Part shown: one piece after another, positions 9,546-18,214 of the stretch
Position numbering within the stretch: position 1 is the first letter of the stretch
Layout: every line of letters starts with the position of its first letter
Assembly: GCA_022848765.1 (NCBI GenBank)
Contig: JAJISJ010000004.1
Span: 1 to 37,740 of the forward strand
Source of the DNA: Thermoplasmatota archaeon
GTDB lineage: Archaea > Thermoplasmatota > E2 > DHVEG-1
DNA length: 37,740 nt
Reading direction: 5' to 3'
Notes under the pieces: generated by a model
Told to the model about the DNA's origin: nothing
The model's database searches: none
What the model saw: only the letters and a program-made list of their open reading frames with translations
Translations under genes and position numbers: made by a program

Positions 9546-10706
9546 ATGATCATTAATGACAAAAAAATAAAATATAAGAATATATTAAAAAAATTAGATA
9601 AATATAAAAACAAAGATTTTACTTTTTCAAGTGGAAAAATAATTGGATCAATGTGTACACAACCGCATGAAATTTCAACCAAAGCATATATAAAATTTTT
9701 AGATACTAATTTAGGCGATCCTGAACTATTTCCAGGTACAAATGAAATTGAAATTGCCTTAAAAAAGTATATATTAAAATTATTAAATGCACCCAAAACA
9801 GCTAGAGGAATTACAGTAAGTGGAGGTACTGAGGGAAATATTACTGCAATGTGGTTAGCAAAAGAGTTGACTAAAAAAAATGAAATAATCTTATCAAAAA
9901 GTGCTCATTTCTCATTTAAAAAAATAGCGTCACTAATAAATATGAAAATAATCACAATTCCACTAACAAAAAATTATGTTATCGATATTAACAAAATAAA
10001 AAACAAAATAAATGATAATACTGCTGCTATAATTGGCATTGCTGGATCAACTGAACTTGGAACAATTGATTCAATTCCACAACTTAGTGATATTTCTTTA
10101 GATGAAAATATTTTTTTACATGTCGATGCAGCTTTTGGAGGTTTTATCATCCCTTTTTTAAAAAATTTGAATTATGAAGTTACTGATTTTGATTTTAAAT
10201 TAAAAGGTGTAAATTCAATTTCAATTGATGCTCATAAAATGGGATATTCGGCAATACCTCTCGGGTTACTAGCAGTTAGGAAAAAAAATTGGTTGAATAA
10301 GATTAGTGTAGAATCACATTGCATAAATAGTAAAAAACAAACTGGTATTTTAGGTACAAGATCTGGTGGTCCAGTTGCGGCTGCTTATGCAGTTACAAAA
10401 TTTCTTGGTAAAAAGGGTTATACAAAATTGATTGAAAATTGTATGAATCTTACAATATATGTTGAAAGTGAAATAAATAAAATTGGATTAGAACTTATCA
10501 CAAAGCCTACAATGAATGTATTAGGTATAAAAATTAAGAATTTAGATGAAGTTTATAAAAAACTATCTGATTTAGGTTGGAAAGTAAATAAAATTGATAG
10601 GATTTCATGTTTACGTATTGTTGTTATGCCACATATATCAAAAAAAAGTATTGATGAATTTATTCCTATATTAAAAAAAGTTTGTATGGAGGTAGGAGAA
10701 ATTTGA
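9546..10706 (+). CDS. mfnA: PLP-dependent group II decarboxylase, archaeal L-tyrosine/L-aspartate decarboxylase (MfnA) type
   Basis: GSMCTQPHEIS...NLGDPELFPGTNEIE...VSGGTEGNITAMWLA...HVDAAFGGFIIPF...SIDAHKMGYSAIPLG. Confidence 0.9.
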   Translation: MIINDKKIKYKNILKKLDKYKNKDFTFSSGKIIGSMCTQPHEISTKAYIKFLDTNLGDPELFPGTNEIEIALKKYILKLLNAPKTARGITVSGGTEGNITAMWLAKELTKKNEIILSKSAHFSFKKIASLINMKIITIPLTKNYVIDINKIKNKINDNTAAIIGIAGSTELGTIDSIPQLSDISLDENIFLHVDAAFGGFIIPFLKNLNYEVTDFDFKLKGVNSISIDAHKMGYSAIPLGLLAVRKKNWLNKISVESHCINSKKQTGILGTRSGGPVAAAYAVTKFLGKKGYTKLIENCMNLTIYVESEINKIGLELITKPTMNVLGIKIKNLDEVYKKLSDLGWKVNKIDRISCLRIVVMPHISKKSIDEFIPILKKVCMEVGEI

Positions 10707-10708
10707 AA

Positions 10709-11272
10709 ATGAAAATATTAAGAAAATCTTTAGAAAATGCACCAATTATGAATAAAGGGAAATATCAATATGTTATTCACCCTTTAACAGATGGGATCCC
10801 AGAAATAAAACCTATTCTTTTAGAAGAAGTAACAAATAGAATGCTTGAAATTGTTAAGAAATATGAAAATATTGACAAAATTGTAACCATAGAAGCAATG
10901 GGAATACCTCTTGCAACAGCATTATCTCTTAAAATGAATATCCCATTTTCGATTATAAGAAAACGTAAATATGGATTAGATAACGAAATTATTGTTGAAC
11001 AGAAAACTGGTTATTCAAATTCAAAATTATATTTAAATGGTTTTAAAGAAGGAGAGAAAATAATAATTGTTGACGATGTTTTAAGTACTGGAGGGACTTT
11101 AAAAGCAGTTTTAAAAACTCTAATTAAAATTGGCGTTATTGTTAAGTGTGTCATTATAACAATCGATAAAGGAAATTCTGTTGAAGAAATTATTGAAAAT
11201 AATAATATCGATATTTATACACTTGCTAAAATAAATGTAAAAAAAGGAAAAACAATAATAAGAAAAATATAA
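10709..11272 (+). CDS. hpt: Archaeal hypoxanthine/adenine-type phosphoribosyltransferase
   Basis: PRPP motif IIIVDDVLSTGGTLKAVLK; MKILRKSLENAPIMNKGKYQYVIHPLTDGIPEIKP. Confidence 0.85.
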   Translation: MKILRKSLENAPIMNKGKYQYVIHPLTDGIPEIKPILLEEVTNRMLEIVKKYENIDKIVTIEAMGIPLATALSLKMNIPFSIIRKRKYGLDNEIIVEQKTGYSNSKLYLNGFKEGEKIIIVDDVLSTGGTLKAVLKTLIKIGVIVKCVIITIDKGNSVEEIIENNNIDIYTLAKINVKKGKTIIRKI

Positions 11273-11327
11273 GAAAGTGTTCAAGTATATGATCTACTAA
11301 ATTAAAGATATAATAAGAGGATTTATT

Positions 11328-11522
11328 ATGATTGAGAAAGTTAATCAACATGCTCATTGTCACATGTGTGGAAACGTAATACCTATTTCTGAAACGTTAT
11401 GTTCAAAAGAATGTAAAGATAAATATCAAAATATGGTTAAAAGAAGAAAAATGTTTGTATATCTAATGTATGCAATTATTTTCTTTATTATTGCCTTATT
11501 CTTTGTACAAAATATATTTTAA
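11328..11522 (+). CDS. DUF2116-like zinc-ribbon plus TM protein
   Basis: HCHMCGNVIPISETLCSKECKDKYQ, then one TM helix. Confidence 0.8.
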   Translation: MIEKVNQHAHCHMCGNVIPISETLCSKECKDKYQNMVKRRKMFVYLMYAIIFFIIALFFVQNIF

Positions 11523-11525
11523 TTT

Positions 11526-11684
11526 TTATTCTGCTAATTCTTCTTGCAGATCAATTACCATCTCAGTCAGAGCATCTTCAAAAACTTGGTGTCGATATTC
11601 TTTTGTTGTACCATCAGCTAGATGAACTCTTGCAACAAAATCTCGCCCATCCTTTACAATTTCAATGTGACAAACAGTTTCCAT
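11526..11684 (-). CDS. Small hypothetical protein, 52 aa
   Basis: Translated by eye: METVCHIEIVKDGRDFVARVHLADGTTKEYRHQVFEDALTEMVIDLQEELAE*; not in the ORF track. Confidence 0.7.
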   Translation of the reverse strand: METVCHIEIVKDGRDFVARVHLADGTTKEYRHQVFEDALTEMVIDLQEELAE

Positions 11685-11785
11685 CAATAATCCTTATCCA
11701 GTTTTTACTCGTATTAAACAATCATATTTATAATTTTTGTGGATAAGATTAATGGACTATTAATAAATATAGATGTTTTGTTAGA

Positions 11786-12676
11786 ATGAATTTGAAAAAA
11801 ATTAGAAAAGCTACCGTAGCAGGAAGTTTCTATTCATCAGATAAAGAGAAACTTAGAAATGAAATAAAAAATTGTTTTATTAATAAACATGGACCCGGAG
11901 TATATCCTATTTTAAATAATAAAAAACGTCAATTAAAAGGAGTTATTGTACCTCATGCAGGAATTTCATATTCAGGTGCGGTTGCTGCACATTCATATTT
12001 AGCAATAGCTGAAGACGATTTCGCAGATAGTTTTATTATAATTGGGCCTAATCATAGAGGCGTGGGCTCTAATGTATCGTTGTATCCTCCAGGTAAATGG
12101 GAATCACCTATGGGGGATGTAATGATGGATGAAGAATTAATAGACAAACTTTCAGGAAATTTTATTGATGTTAATGAGAATTCTCATCCATATGGTGAAA
12201 ATAGTATAGAAGTTCAAATACCATTTCTAAAATATATTTCAGAAAATAGAAAATTTACAGCAGCATTAATATCAATGGCAACACAAGATTTTGAGACAGT
12301 CAAAAAAACTGGAGAAATAATTGCAGATGCGATTAAAAAAGATAGCAGGAAAATATTAATAATTGCTAGTAGTGATTTTTCTCATGAGGGATTTCCATAT
12401 GGTAGATTACCGCCAAAAAATCTCTCTGCGGATTCTTATGCAAGAAGTCAAGATAAACTAGCAATAGAAAAAATTAAAAAATTCGATGCAAATGGATTAG
12501 TTTCAACTGTTTATAATAATAATATTTCAATGTGTGGATATGGGCCTATTGCCACTCTTCTTATTGCAACTAAAAAACTTGGGGCAAGTAAAATTGAATT
12601 ACTGAAATATATAACTTCTAATGATGTTGAATCAAGTAGTTATTGTGTTGGTTATGGATCATTTAAAATTTTATAG
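11786..12676 (+). CDS. MEMO1 family protein (AmmeMemoRadiSam system protein B)
   Basis: RKATVAGSFYSSDKEKL...GVIVPHAGISYSGAVAAHSY...IIGPNHRG...SSDFSHEGFPYGR...YCVGYGSF. Confidence 0.94.
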   Translation: MNLKKIRKATVAGSFYSSDKEKLRNEIKNCFINKHGPGVYPILNNKKRQLKGVIVPHAGISYSGAVAAHSYLAIAEDDFADSFIIIGPNHRGVGSNVSLYPPGKWESPMGDVMMDEELIDKLSGNFIDVNENSHPYGENSIEVQIPFLKYISENRKFTAALISMATQDFETVKKTGEIIADAIKKDSRKILIIASSDFSHEGFPYGRLPPKNLSADSYARSQDKLAIEKIKKFDANGLVSTVYNNNISMCGYGPIATLLIATKKLGASKIELLKYITSNDVESSSYCVGYGSFKIL

Positions 12677-12683
12677 GTGAAGA

Positions 12684-13643
12684 ATGAGAAAAATCATTGT
12701 TGAAGATATTAAATTAAAAAATAAAAGTACTTCAAATGAGTTAATTAACCAGTTGTATAAATCTGGCGGTTTTACAGCAAAAAAAATTGCAAATGGAGTG
12801 AATATTATAGAGCAAATGGTAAAAGAAAAAAAATGTGTAAAATTTCTATCTTTTCCAGCATGTATCTGTTCAACTGGGACAAGAGGAATAATCAAAGATT
12901 TATTAAAATATAATTTAATTGATATTATAATTACAACATCGGGGACTTTAGATCATGATTTAGCAAGAATTTGGGAGAAATATTATCATGGAAGTTTTAT
13001 AGTTGATGATGTTAAACTCCATAAGGAGGGCATTAACAGATTAGGTAACATTTTTATTCCAAATAAATGCTATGGAGAAATACTTGAAGAAAAAATATAT
13101 CCCCTAATTAGCAATTTATATAAAATTAAAAAAAGATGGTCAACTAAAGAGTTAATATGGGAATTTGGGAAAAATCTTGAAAGAGAAAAAAATTGTAAAG
13201 ATTCAATAATATATTGGTCATGGAAAAATAAAATTCCAATGTTTATACCAGGTATAACTGATGGGGCTTTTGGCTCTCATTTATGGATGTTTTATCAGGA
13301 CCATAGAGATTTTAATATTGACATATTAGCTGATGAACAGGATATATCTGATATAATCTTTAATGCAAAAAAAAGTGGAGCCATTATACTAGGAGGTGGC
13401 ATTTCGAAGCATCATACGATATGGTGGAATCAATTTAAAGGTGGCTTGGACTATGTTGTTTATATTTCAACTGCATTAGAATATGATGGAAGTCTTAGCG
13501 GAGCAAGAACGAGAGAAGCTATATCTTGGGGTAAAATAAAAGAAAGAGCAAATACTGTAACAATAGATGGAGATGCAACTGTTTTTTTACCTTTAATGAT
13601 AAGTGCACTATTTGAAAGATTGGATATTAAAATTCATAGATAA
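12684..13643 (+). CDS. dys: Deoxyhypusine synthase
   Basis: SGGFTAKKIANGVNIIEQM...CSTGTRGIIKDLLKYNLIDIIITTSGTLDHDLAR...PGITDGAFGSHLWMF...ILGGGISKHHTIWWN. Confidence 0.95.
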   Translation: MRKIIVEDIKLKNKSTSNELINQLYKSGGFTAKKIANGVNIIEQMVKEKKCVKFLSFPACICSTGTRGIIKDLLKYNLIDIIITTSGTLDHDLARIWEKYYHGSFIVDDVKLHKEGINRLGNIFIPNKCYGEILEEKIYPLISNLYKIKKRWSTKELIWEFGKNLEREKNCKDSIIYWSWKNKIPMFIPGITDGAFGSHLWMFYQDHRDFNIDILADEQDISDIIFNAKKSGAIILGGGISKHHTIWWNQFKGGLDYVVYISTALEYDGSLSGARTREAISWGKIKERANTVTIDGDATVFLPLMISALFERLDIKIHR

Positions 13644-13726
13644 TTAATAATTGAATATTAATATTTTTTTTAAAAAAAACAAAGTATTATAGTTTTTCTC
13701 CTTATGTTCTATTTATCTCCAAATTA

Positions 13727-14590
13727 TCATTCCCAAAATAATGCTTTCATAATTATATTTTTATTTTTAGGTAATTTTAAGATTTTTCCATTTTCATATA
13801 ATGCAATTGTTGCATTCACATAAACATTAACAATTTCATTAAAAAACCATCTTCCATAATCAGCATCTGCCTTAGACGGGCTACCAACATATCCTTCTTT
13901 TAATCCTAATTGTTTGAATTTTTTTCCAACAATTCTAGGTGATTCTAAATCCCTATAAATACTTTGAAGATTTTTATATGATTCATCAACTAGATAGGGG
14001 TATTGATATTTCATAAGCGAAGTTTCTCTAAATCCCGCATGTATCTCTCTACTTGAATCAAATCCTAACTTAGGTTCTCGATTTTTTATTTCATCACTAA
14101 AGAAGAAAGGACCCCATGGTTCACAAACTTTCATATTATATTTATTTTTTAGTTTATTCATTGCAGAGTAAATGCCTCTAAGATGCGCTATTGCCATGTG
14201 AAATGTTGAAATTACCATGAATTGAAAACCATGATGAGCAAGTGATGATCCAAAGCTATATACTACATCTCTAACAATTTTACTACTAACTGATATACTA
14301 CCAGGAAAATCAGTGTTAAATTTACATGAACCAATCGGAATAGGCGGTAAAATAACATAGGTTAATTCTGGTTTCTTTTTATTTAATATCTTTGCAGTTT
14401 CAAATATTACATCTCTAGCTGTAAATATATCAGTTCCCACAGGTAAATGCGGCCCATGTTCTTCTAAGGGGCTAATAGTTAAATAAAAAATTGTTTTCTG
14501 ATAATCTAATTCTTGAATTTGTTTCCAATTTAATTCTTCAAACTTTAATATTCCAGATTTTTTTATACCTGAATTTTTTGTAGATTTCAT
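13727..14590 (-). CDS. Creatininase family protein
   Basis: LTISPLEEHGPHLPVGTDIFTARDV...FHMAIAHLRGI...REIHAGFRETSLM. Confidence 0.88.
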   Translation of the reverse strand: MKSTKNSGIKKSGILKFEELNWKQIQELDYQKTIFYLTISPLEEHGPHLPVGTDIFTARDVIFETAKILNKKKPELTYVILPPIPIGSCKFNTDFPGSISVSSKIVRDVVYSFGSSLAHHGFQFMVISTFHMAIAHLRGIYSAMNKLKNKYNMKVCEPWGPFFFSDEIKNREPKLGFDSSREIHAGFRETSLMKYQYPYLVDESYKNLQSIYRDLESPRIVGKKFKQLGLKEGYVGSPSKADADYGRWFFNEIVNVYVNATIALYENGKILKLPKNKNIIMKALFWE

Positions 14591-15492
14591 ATTCTTGTAA
14601 TCACCTCACACCCCCCCTCAATTACTAATACTGTATGTTCTTTTTGCGAAACTACACTTTTTCCTTGTTCAACTAATTGAGAGTACTGTTTTATAATCCC
14701 AAAAAATGAGAGTTTTTTTAAAGAGATATCTACATTATTTGTCATATTTTTACACCACCGTTGAGCAAATGGAAGAGTACCAAATCTATTTTTCATATTT
14801 TCAAATAATATTTTCAATTTTTTTTCTCGTATTAATCTTGATTTTATTAGAGATTTAATCAAATATATATTACTTCCATCTCCTGAAATTACATGACCAT
14901 CCCCAATAGTCGAAAAAGGTTCTATGGCTATTGCATCACCATATTTTAGTTTTTTTTTATTTATAGTATTTGCTACATTTGGAATAGAAACACCTGAATG
15001 AAGTTCATATCTGTCTAAACTGTGACCGGTTAAATTGTTAATAGGATTAAAATTATAAGATTTTATTGTTGAATCAATAATATTACCTATTTCTGAAACT
15101 GCAATACCTGGTTTAATAATATCAATTGCATTATCTAAAGCTTCGCTTGAGGCTTTTATTAACTCCGTGTGCTTATTTGACCCGATTTCCAGTGTTATTG
15201 CAACATCTGCAATATAACCATCTACATGAGATCCAACATCCAATTTGATTAGATCTCCTTTTTTAAAAATAGTATTATCATCATAATTGGGGCTATAATG
15301 AGCTGCAATTTCATTTTTGGATATATTTACTGGAAAAGATGGTTTTGCCCCTTGTTCAATTATTTGTGATTCAATTCTATCAGCAACGTGAAAATAACTA
15401 ATCCCTGGTTTAATTAAATTAACGCCAAATTGCATTGCTTTAGTTGCAATTTTTCCAGCTTTCCTATATTTTTCAAAGACTATATCATTAAT
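14587..15492 (-). CDS. map: Methionine aminopeptidase type II; N-terminus extended to a probable ATT start
   Basis: Extension gives (M)NDIVFEKYRKAGKIATKAMQFGVNLIKPG, the standard archaeal Map N-terminus; GHSLDRYELHSGVSIPN; no ATG/GTG/TTG between the in-frame TAA at 15496-15498 and the KYRKAGKI motif. Confidence 0.9.
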   Translation of the reverse strand: MNDIVFEKYRKAGKIATKAMQFGVNLIKPGISYFHVADRIESQIIEQGAKPSFPVNISKNEIAAHYSPNYDDNTIFKKGDLIKLDVGSHVDGYIADVAITLEIGSNKHTELIKASSEALDNAIDIIKPGIAVSEIGNIIDSTIKSYNFNPINNLTGHSLDRYELHSGVSIPNVANTINKKKLKYGDAIAIEPFSTIGDGHVISGDGSNIYLIKSLIKSRLIREKKLKILFENMKNRFGTLPFAQRWCKNMTNNVDISLKKLSFFGIIKQYSQLVEQGKSVVSQKEHTVLVIEGGCEVITRI

Positions 15493-15495
15493 TAA

Positions 15496-16083
15496 TTAAA
15501 TCACCGCCAAAATATCTTTTAGAGATATTGTACCTTGACGAACTATTGTTGGTTTCTTATATGTTAAATCAACTATTGTTGATGGATTATTGTTTAACAT
15601 CCCATAATCTAGATAACAATTTATATTATCTTTAAATTGTAAATAAATATTTTCTATTGTACTTTGTGTTTTTTTTCCATGGAAATTTGCACTAGTTACT
15701 GTTAGTGGGCCAAATTTTCCGAGTAATTCCAATGCAATATTATTATTAGGTATTCTTATTGCGATTTTATCTTTTCCAGCTGTTAAAACATTTGAAATGT
15801 TTTCATTTTTGTATAAAATTATTGTTAATTGACCTGGTAAGAAATGATCACATATCTTCTTGACATATTTATTTTTATAGGTAAGTTTTGTAATATCATC
15901 ATATTTTGCTACTGCAATTGGTAGAGGATTAATATTAGGACGATTCTTTATCTTAAAAACTTTCTTAATTGAATCATCATTCCATATATCTACCCCAAAC
16001 GCATATTGAGTATCTGTTGGATAGACAATTATATCTCCCCTTTTTAGCAACTCAATCGCTTTTGATAAATTTGCTTTTAACAT
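15496..16083 (-). CDS. Threonylcarbamoyl-AMP synthase (Sua5/YciO/YrdC family)
   Basis: KAIELLKRGDIIVYPTDTQYAFGVD...KNRPNINPLPIAV...TVTSANFHGK. Confidence 0.92.
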   Translation of the reverse strand: MLKANLSKAIELLKRGDIIVYPTDTQYAFGVDIWNDDSIKKVFKIKNRPNINPLPIAVAKYDDITKLTYKNKYVKKICDHFLPGQLTIILYKNENISNVLTAGKDKIAIRIPNNNIALELLGKFGPLTVTSANFHGKKTQSTIENIYLQFKDNINCYLDYGMLNNNPSTIVDLTYKKPTIVRQGTISLKDILAVI

Positions 16084-16085
16084 AT

Positions 16086-16565
16086 CTATTTTTCTTCTGT
16101 TTTAATGAAATCGCCTAAGGTGAGACCACTTGAATGATTGCTACTTATTTTTGTTGGAATTTCTTTCACTTTCTCAAAAAGAGATATTGAAAGTTCTTTC
16201 TCAATTTTTTCAGCTATCTTATCTGAAGGTCTTAGATCACCATTTTCAATCTTAGCAACTGTCACAGTTCGCTCACCAATTCTAAAACCTAATTCTTCTC
16301 TTGATAATTCTTTTTCTATTCTTGCATTTTTTATTGACTCTGACCAGTTAGATATCAATTCTCTATCCATCCCAACATAAACATCTCTAACTATTTTTCT
16401 TTTAATAATAGTTTTAATAGATTTGGTTACATTGGGCCTTATTTCTTTTTTTTCATTTATACTTTTTCCATATTTCATGCAACCTGGACAAAGCATCATT
16501 CGTACTCCATCAACATTAGATGGAAAACATTTAAAACCTTCATTACCACAAAGCTCGCATTGCAT
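16086..16565 (-). CDS. Archaeal multiprotein bridging factor (aMBF1) HTH transcription factor
   Basis: N-terminal zinc ribbon CELCGNEG...CPGCMKYGK plus HTH IKNARIEKELSREELGFRIGERTVTVAKIENGDLRPSDKIAEKIEKEL. Confidence 0.92.
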   Translation of the reverse strand: MQCELCGNEGFKCFPSNVDGVRMMLCPGCMKYGKSINEKKEIRPNVTKSIKTIIKRKIVRDVYVGMDRELISNWSESIKNARIEKELSREELGFRIGERTVTVAKIENGDLRPSDKIAEKIEKELSISLFEKVKEIPTKISSNHSSGLTLGDFIKTEEK

Positions 16566-16593
16566 AATTTCAACACCTTATAGATAGGTATTA

Positions 16594-17475
16594 CTAAATA
16601 AGTCCTGCTTTTTGTAAGGCCATAAGATCTTCAGTGCTTAGTTTTTCACCGCGTTTGAATTTTTCAAATATTTCATTCGCTTCTTTATGAGCAGTTGAAA
16701 CCTCAACTGCTTTCTTTTTTATTCTTTTTTCATCATGAGCAGTCGAAATTTTTCTTTCTAAATCATGAATCTTATCAACATAGTTAATAAATTCTTTATG
16801 AACCTCATCAGCTTGTATCTTTGTATTTACTATCATTTCTTGAATTTCATTTACCTTTCTTATTGAATTATCAAGCTGTTTTATTAATTTAATCATCGAC
16901 TCATGTTCTTCTTGAGCTCTTGTTGCTAATTTCTCAACAATATCGTGCTGTTTTTCTGCCTTATTCTTAATTGCAGTTTCCTCTTCAAGTGCTTTTTTTA
17001 ATTTAGGATCCTGATTTAAAAGTTTCTCTTGTTTTATTATTTTTGCATATAATTCAGAAATATATTCAATGACTTTTTTTTCTTTTCTAGGCGACATAGG
17101 TTTCGTCATTTGTTCTTCTTCTAAGGATCTTAATTGTTTACGTAATTCATTTAAATTAATCCCAGATGAAGATGATTGGGAACGTTCTAAACTAATAATT
17201 CTTTTTTTTATTTCTAATAGATTTGTATTTAATTTATTTCTTTGTTCTTTGGCATGTTGAACTCTTTCATTTAATTCATCCCTATTTTTTTTATGAAACG
17301 CAATATTGTTTCTTGTGTTTCTAATTGTAGAATTAAGGGAATCTCTATCATCTGCTAGTCTTTTAGAATTTGAATGTAATTTATTCCTTTTTTCTTTTAA
17401 TGTATTTGCCGTTTTTTGATATTCGTCTTTTTCAATTTTTAATTCATCTATTGTATTGCTCATTACATGCCTCAA
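16594..17475 (-). CDS. Archaeal coiled-coil protein (COG1340-like)
   Basis: Long heptad-rich helix; KEANEIFEKFKRGEKLSTEDLMALQKAGLI C-terminus. Confidence 0.85.
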   Translation of the reverse strand: MRHVMSNTIDELKIEKDEYQKTANTLKEKRNKLHSNSKRLADDRDSLNSTIRNTRNNIAFHKKNRDELNERVQHAKEQRNKLNTNLLEIKKRIISLERSQSSSSGINLNELRKQLRSLEEEQMTKPMSPRKEKKVIEYISELYAKIIKQEKLLNQDPKLKKALEEETAIKNKAEKQHDIVEKLATRAQEEHESMIKLIKQLDNSIRKVNEIQEMIVNTKIQADEVHKEFINYVDKIHDLERKISTAHDEKRIKKKAVEVSTAHKEANEIFEKFKRGEKLSTEDLMALQKAGLI

Positions 17476-17717
17476 ATATTATTAACAATTATTGTATTAT
17501 GTGCAAAATATAATATATTTATTAAGTATTTCGAAAGTGATGTTATTACTCCTCAATTTCTTTTAAATTTATATAACAAGTTAAATTTAATATGGCGGGA
17601 ATTAACGGTTCCTATATATATGTTTCTTTAATATTAGTATTTATTTAAAATCTTATTGAAAACATAGAATAAAGCGTAATATTTTTACTACTTGTTTACT
17701 TATCAATACTTGATTTA

Positions 17718-18107
17718 ATGATTAACACAATCGAACAATTTGGCCGAAATGCTGGTAAGGTTTGGAATGTCCTTAATAATAGTAATAATTTGCTTACAGA
17801 TTTTAAATTAATGGACTTAACAAGTTTGAGAGAATATGAATTATATATAGCTATTGGATGGTTAGCAAAGGAAAATAAAATAAGAAAAGAAGGAGAATAT
17901 TTTAGATTAGATAATACAAATTTAACCAATCAAATTGGCAAAAATGCAGGAATAATCTGGAGATTTTTGTTCAAGGAGGGAGATATAACTATTCATAATC
18001 TATTATTCAAGTTAAGAATTGATGAAAAGGAAATTTATTCAGCAATTGGATGGCTAGCTAGAGAAAATAAAATTAAAATAAAGAAAGACATATACAAAAT
18101 CAAATAA
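17718..18107 (+). CDS. Tandem DUF2582-like winged-helix protein
   Basis: Two repeats: IGRNAGKVW..L...YELYIAIGWLAKENKI and IGKNAGIIWRFL...KEIYSAIGWLARENKI. Confidence 0.8.
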   Translation: MINTIEQFGRNAGKVWNVLNNSNNLLTDFKLMDLTSLREYELYIAIGWLAKENKIRKEGEYFRLDNTNLTNQIGKNAGIIWRFLFKEGDITIHNLLFKLRIDEKEIYSAIGWLARENKIKIKKDIYKIK

Positions 18108-18214
18108 TAAAACATTAAAAATCGTCAGATTTAGGAGAAATAAATTTTAACTTTCCTTTCATTAATTCGGTCAATCTTATTAACTAATTAAATATTCAAT
18201 GAAAGTGATATAAA

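Noticed and set aside
9542-9796. 84-aa minus-strand ORF
   Set aside because: Antisense to the MfnA-like decarboxylase.
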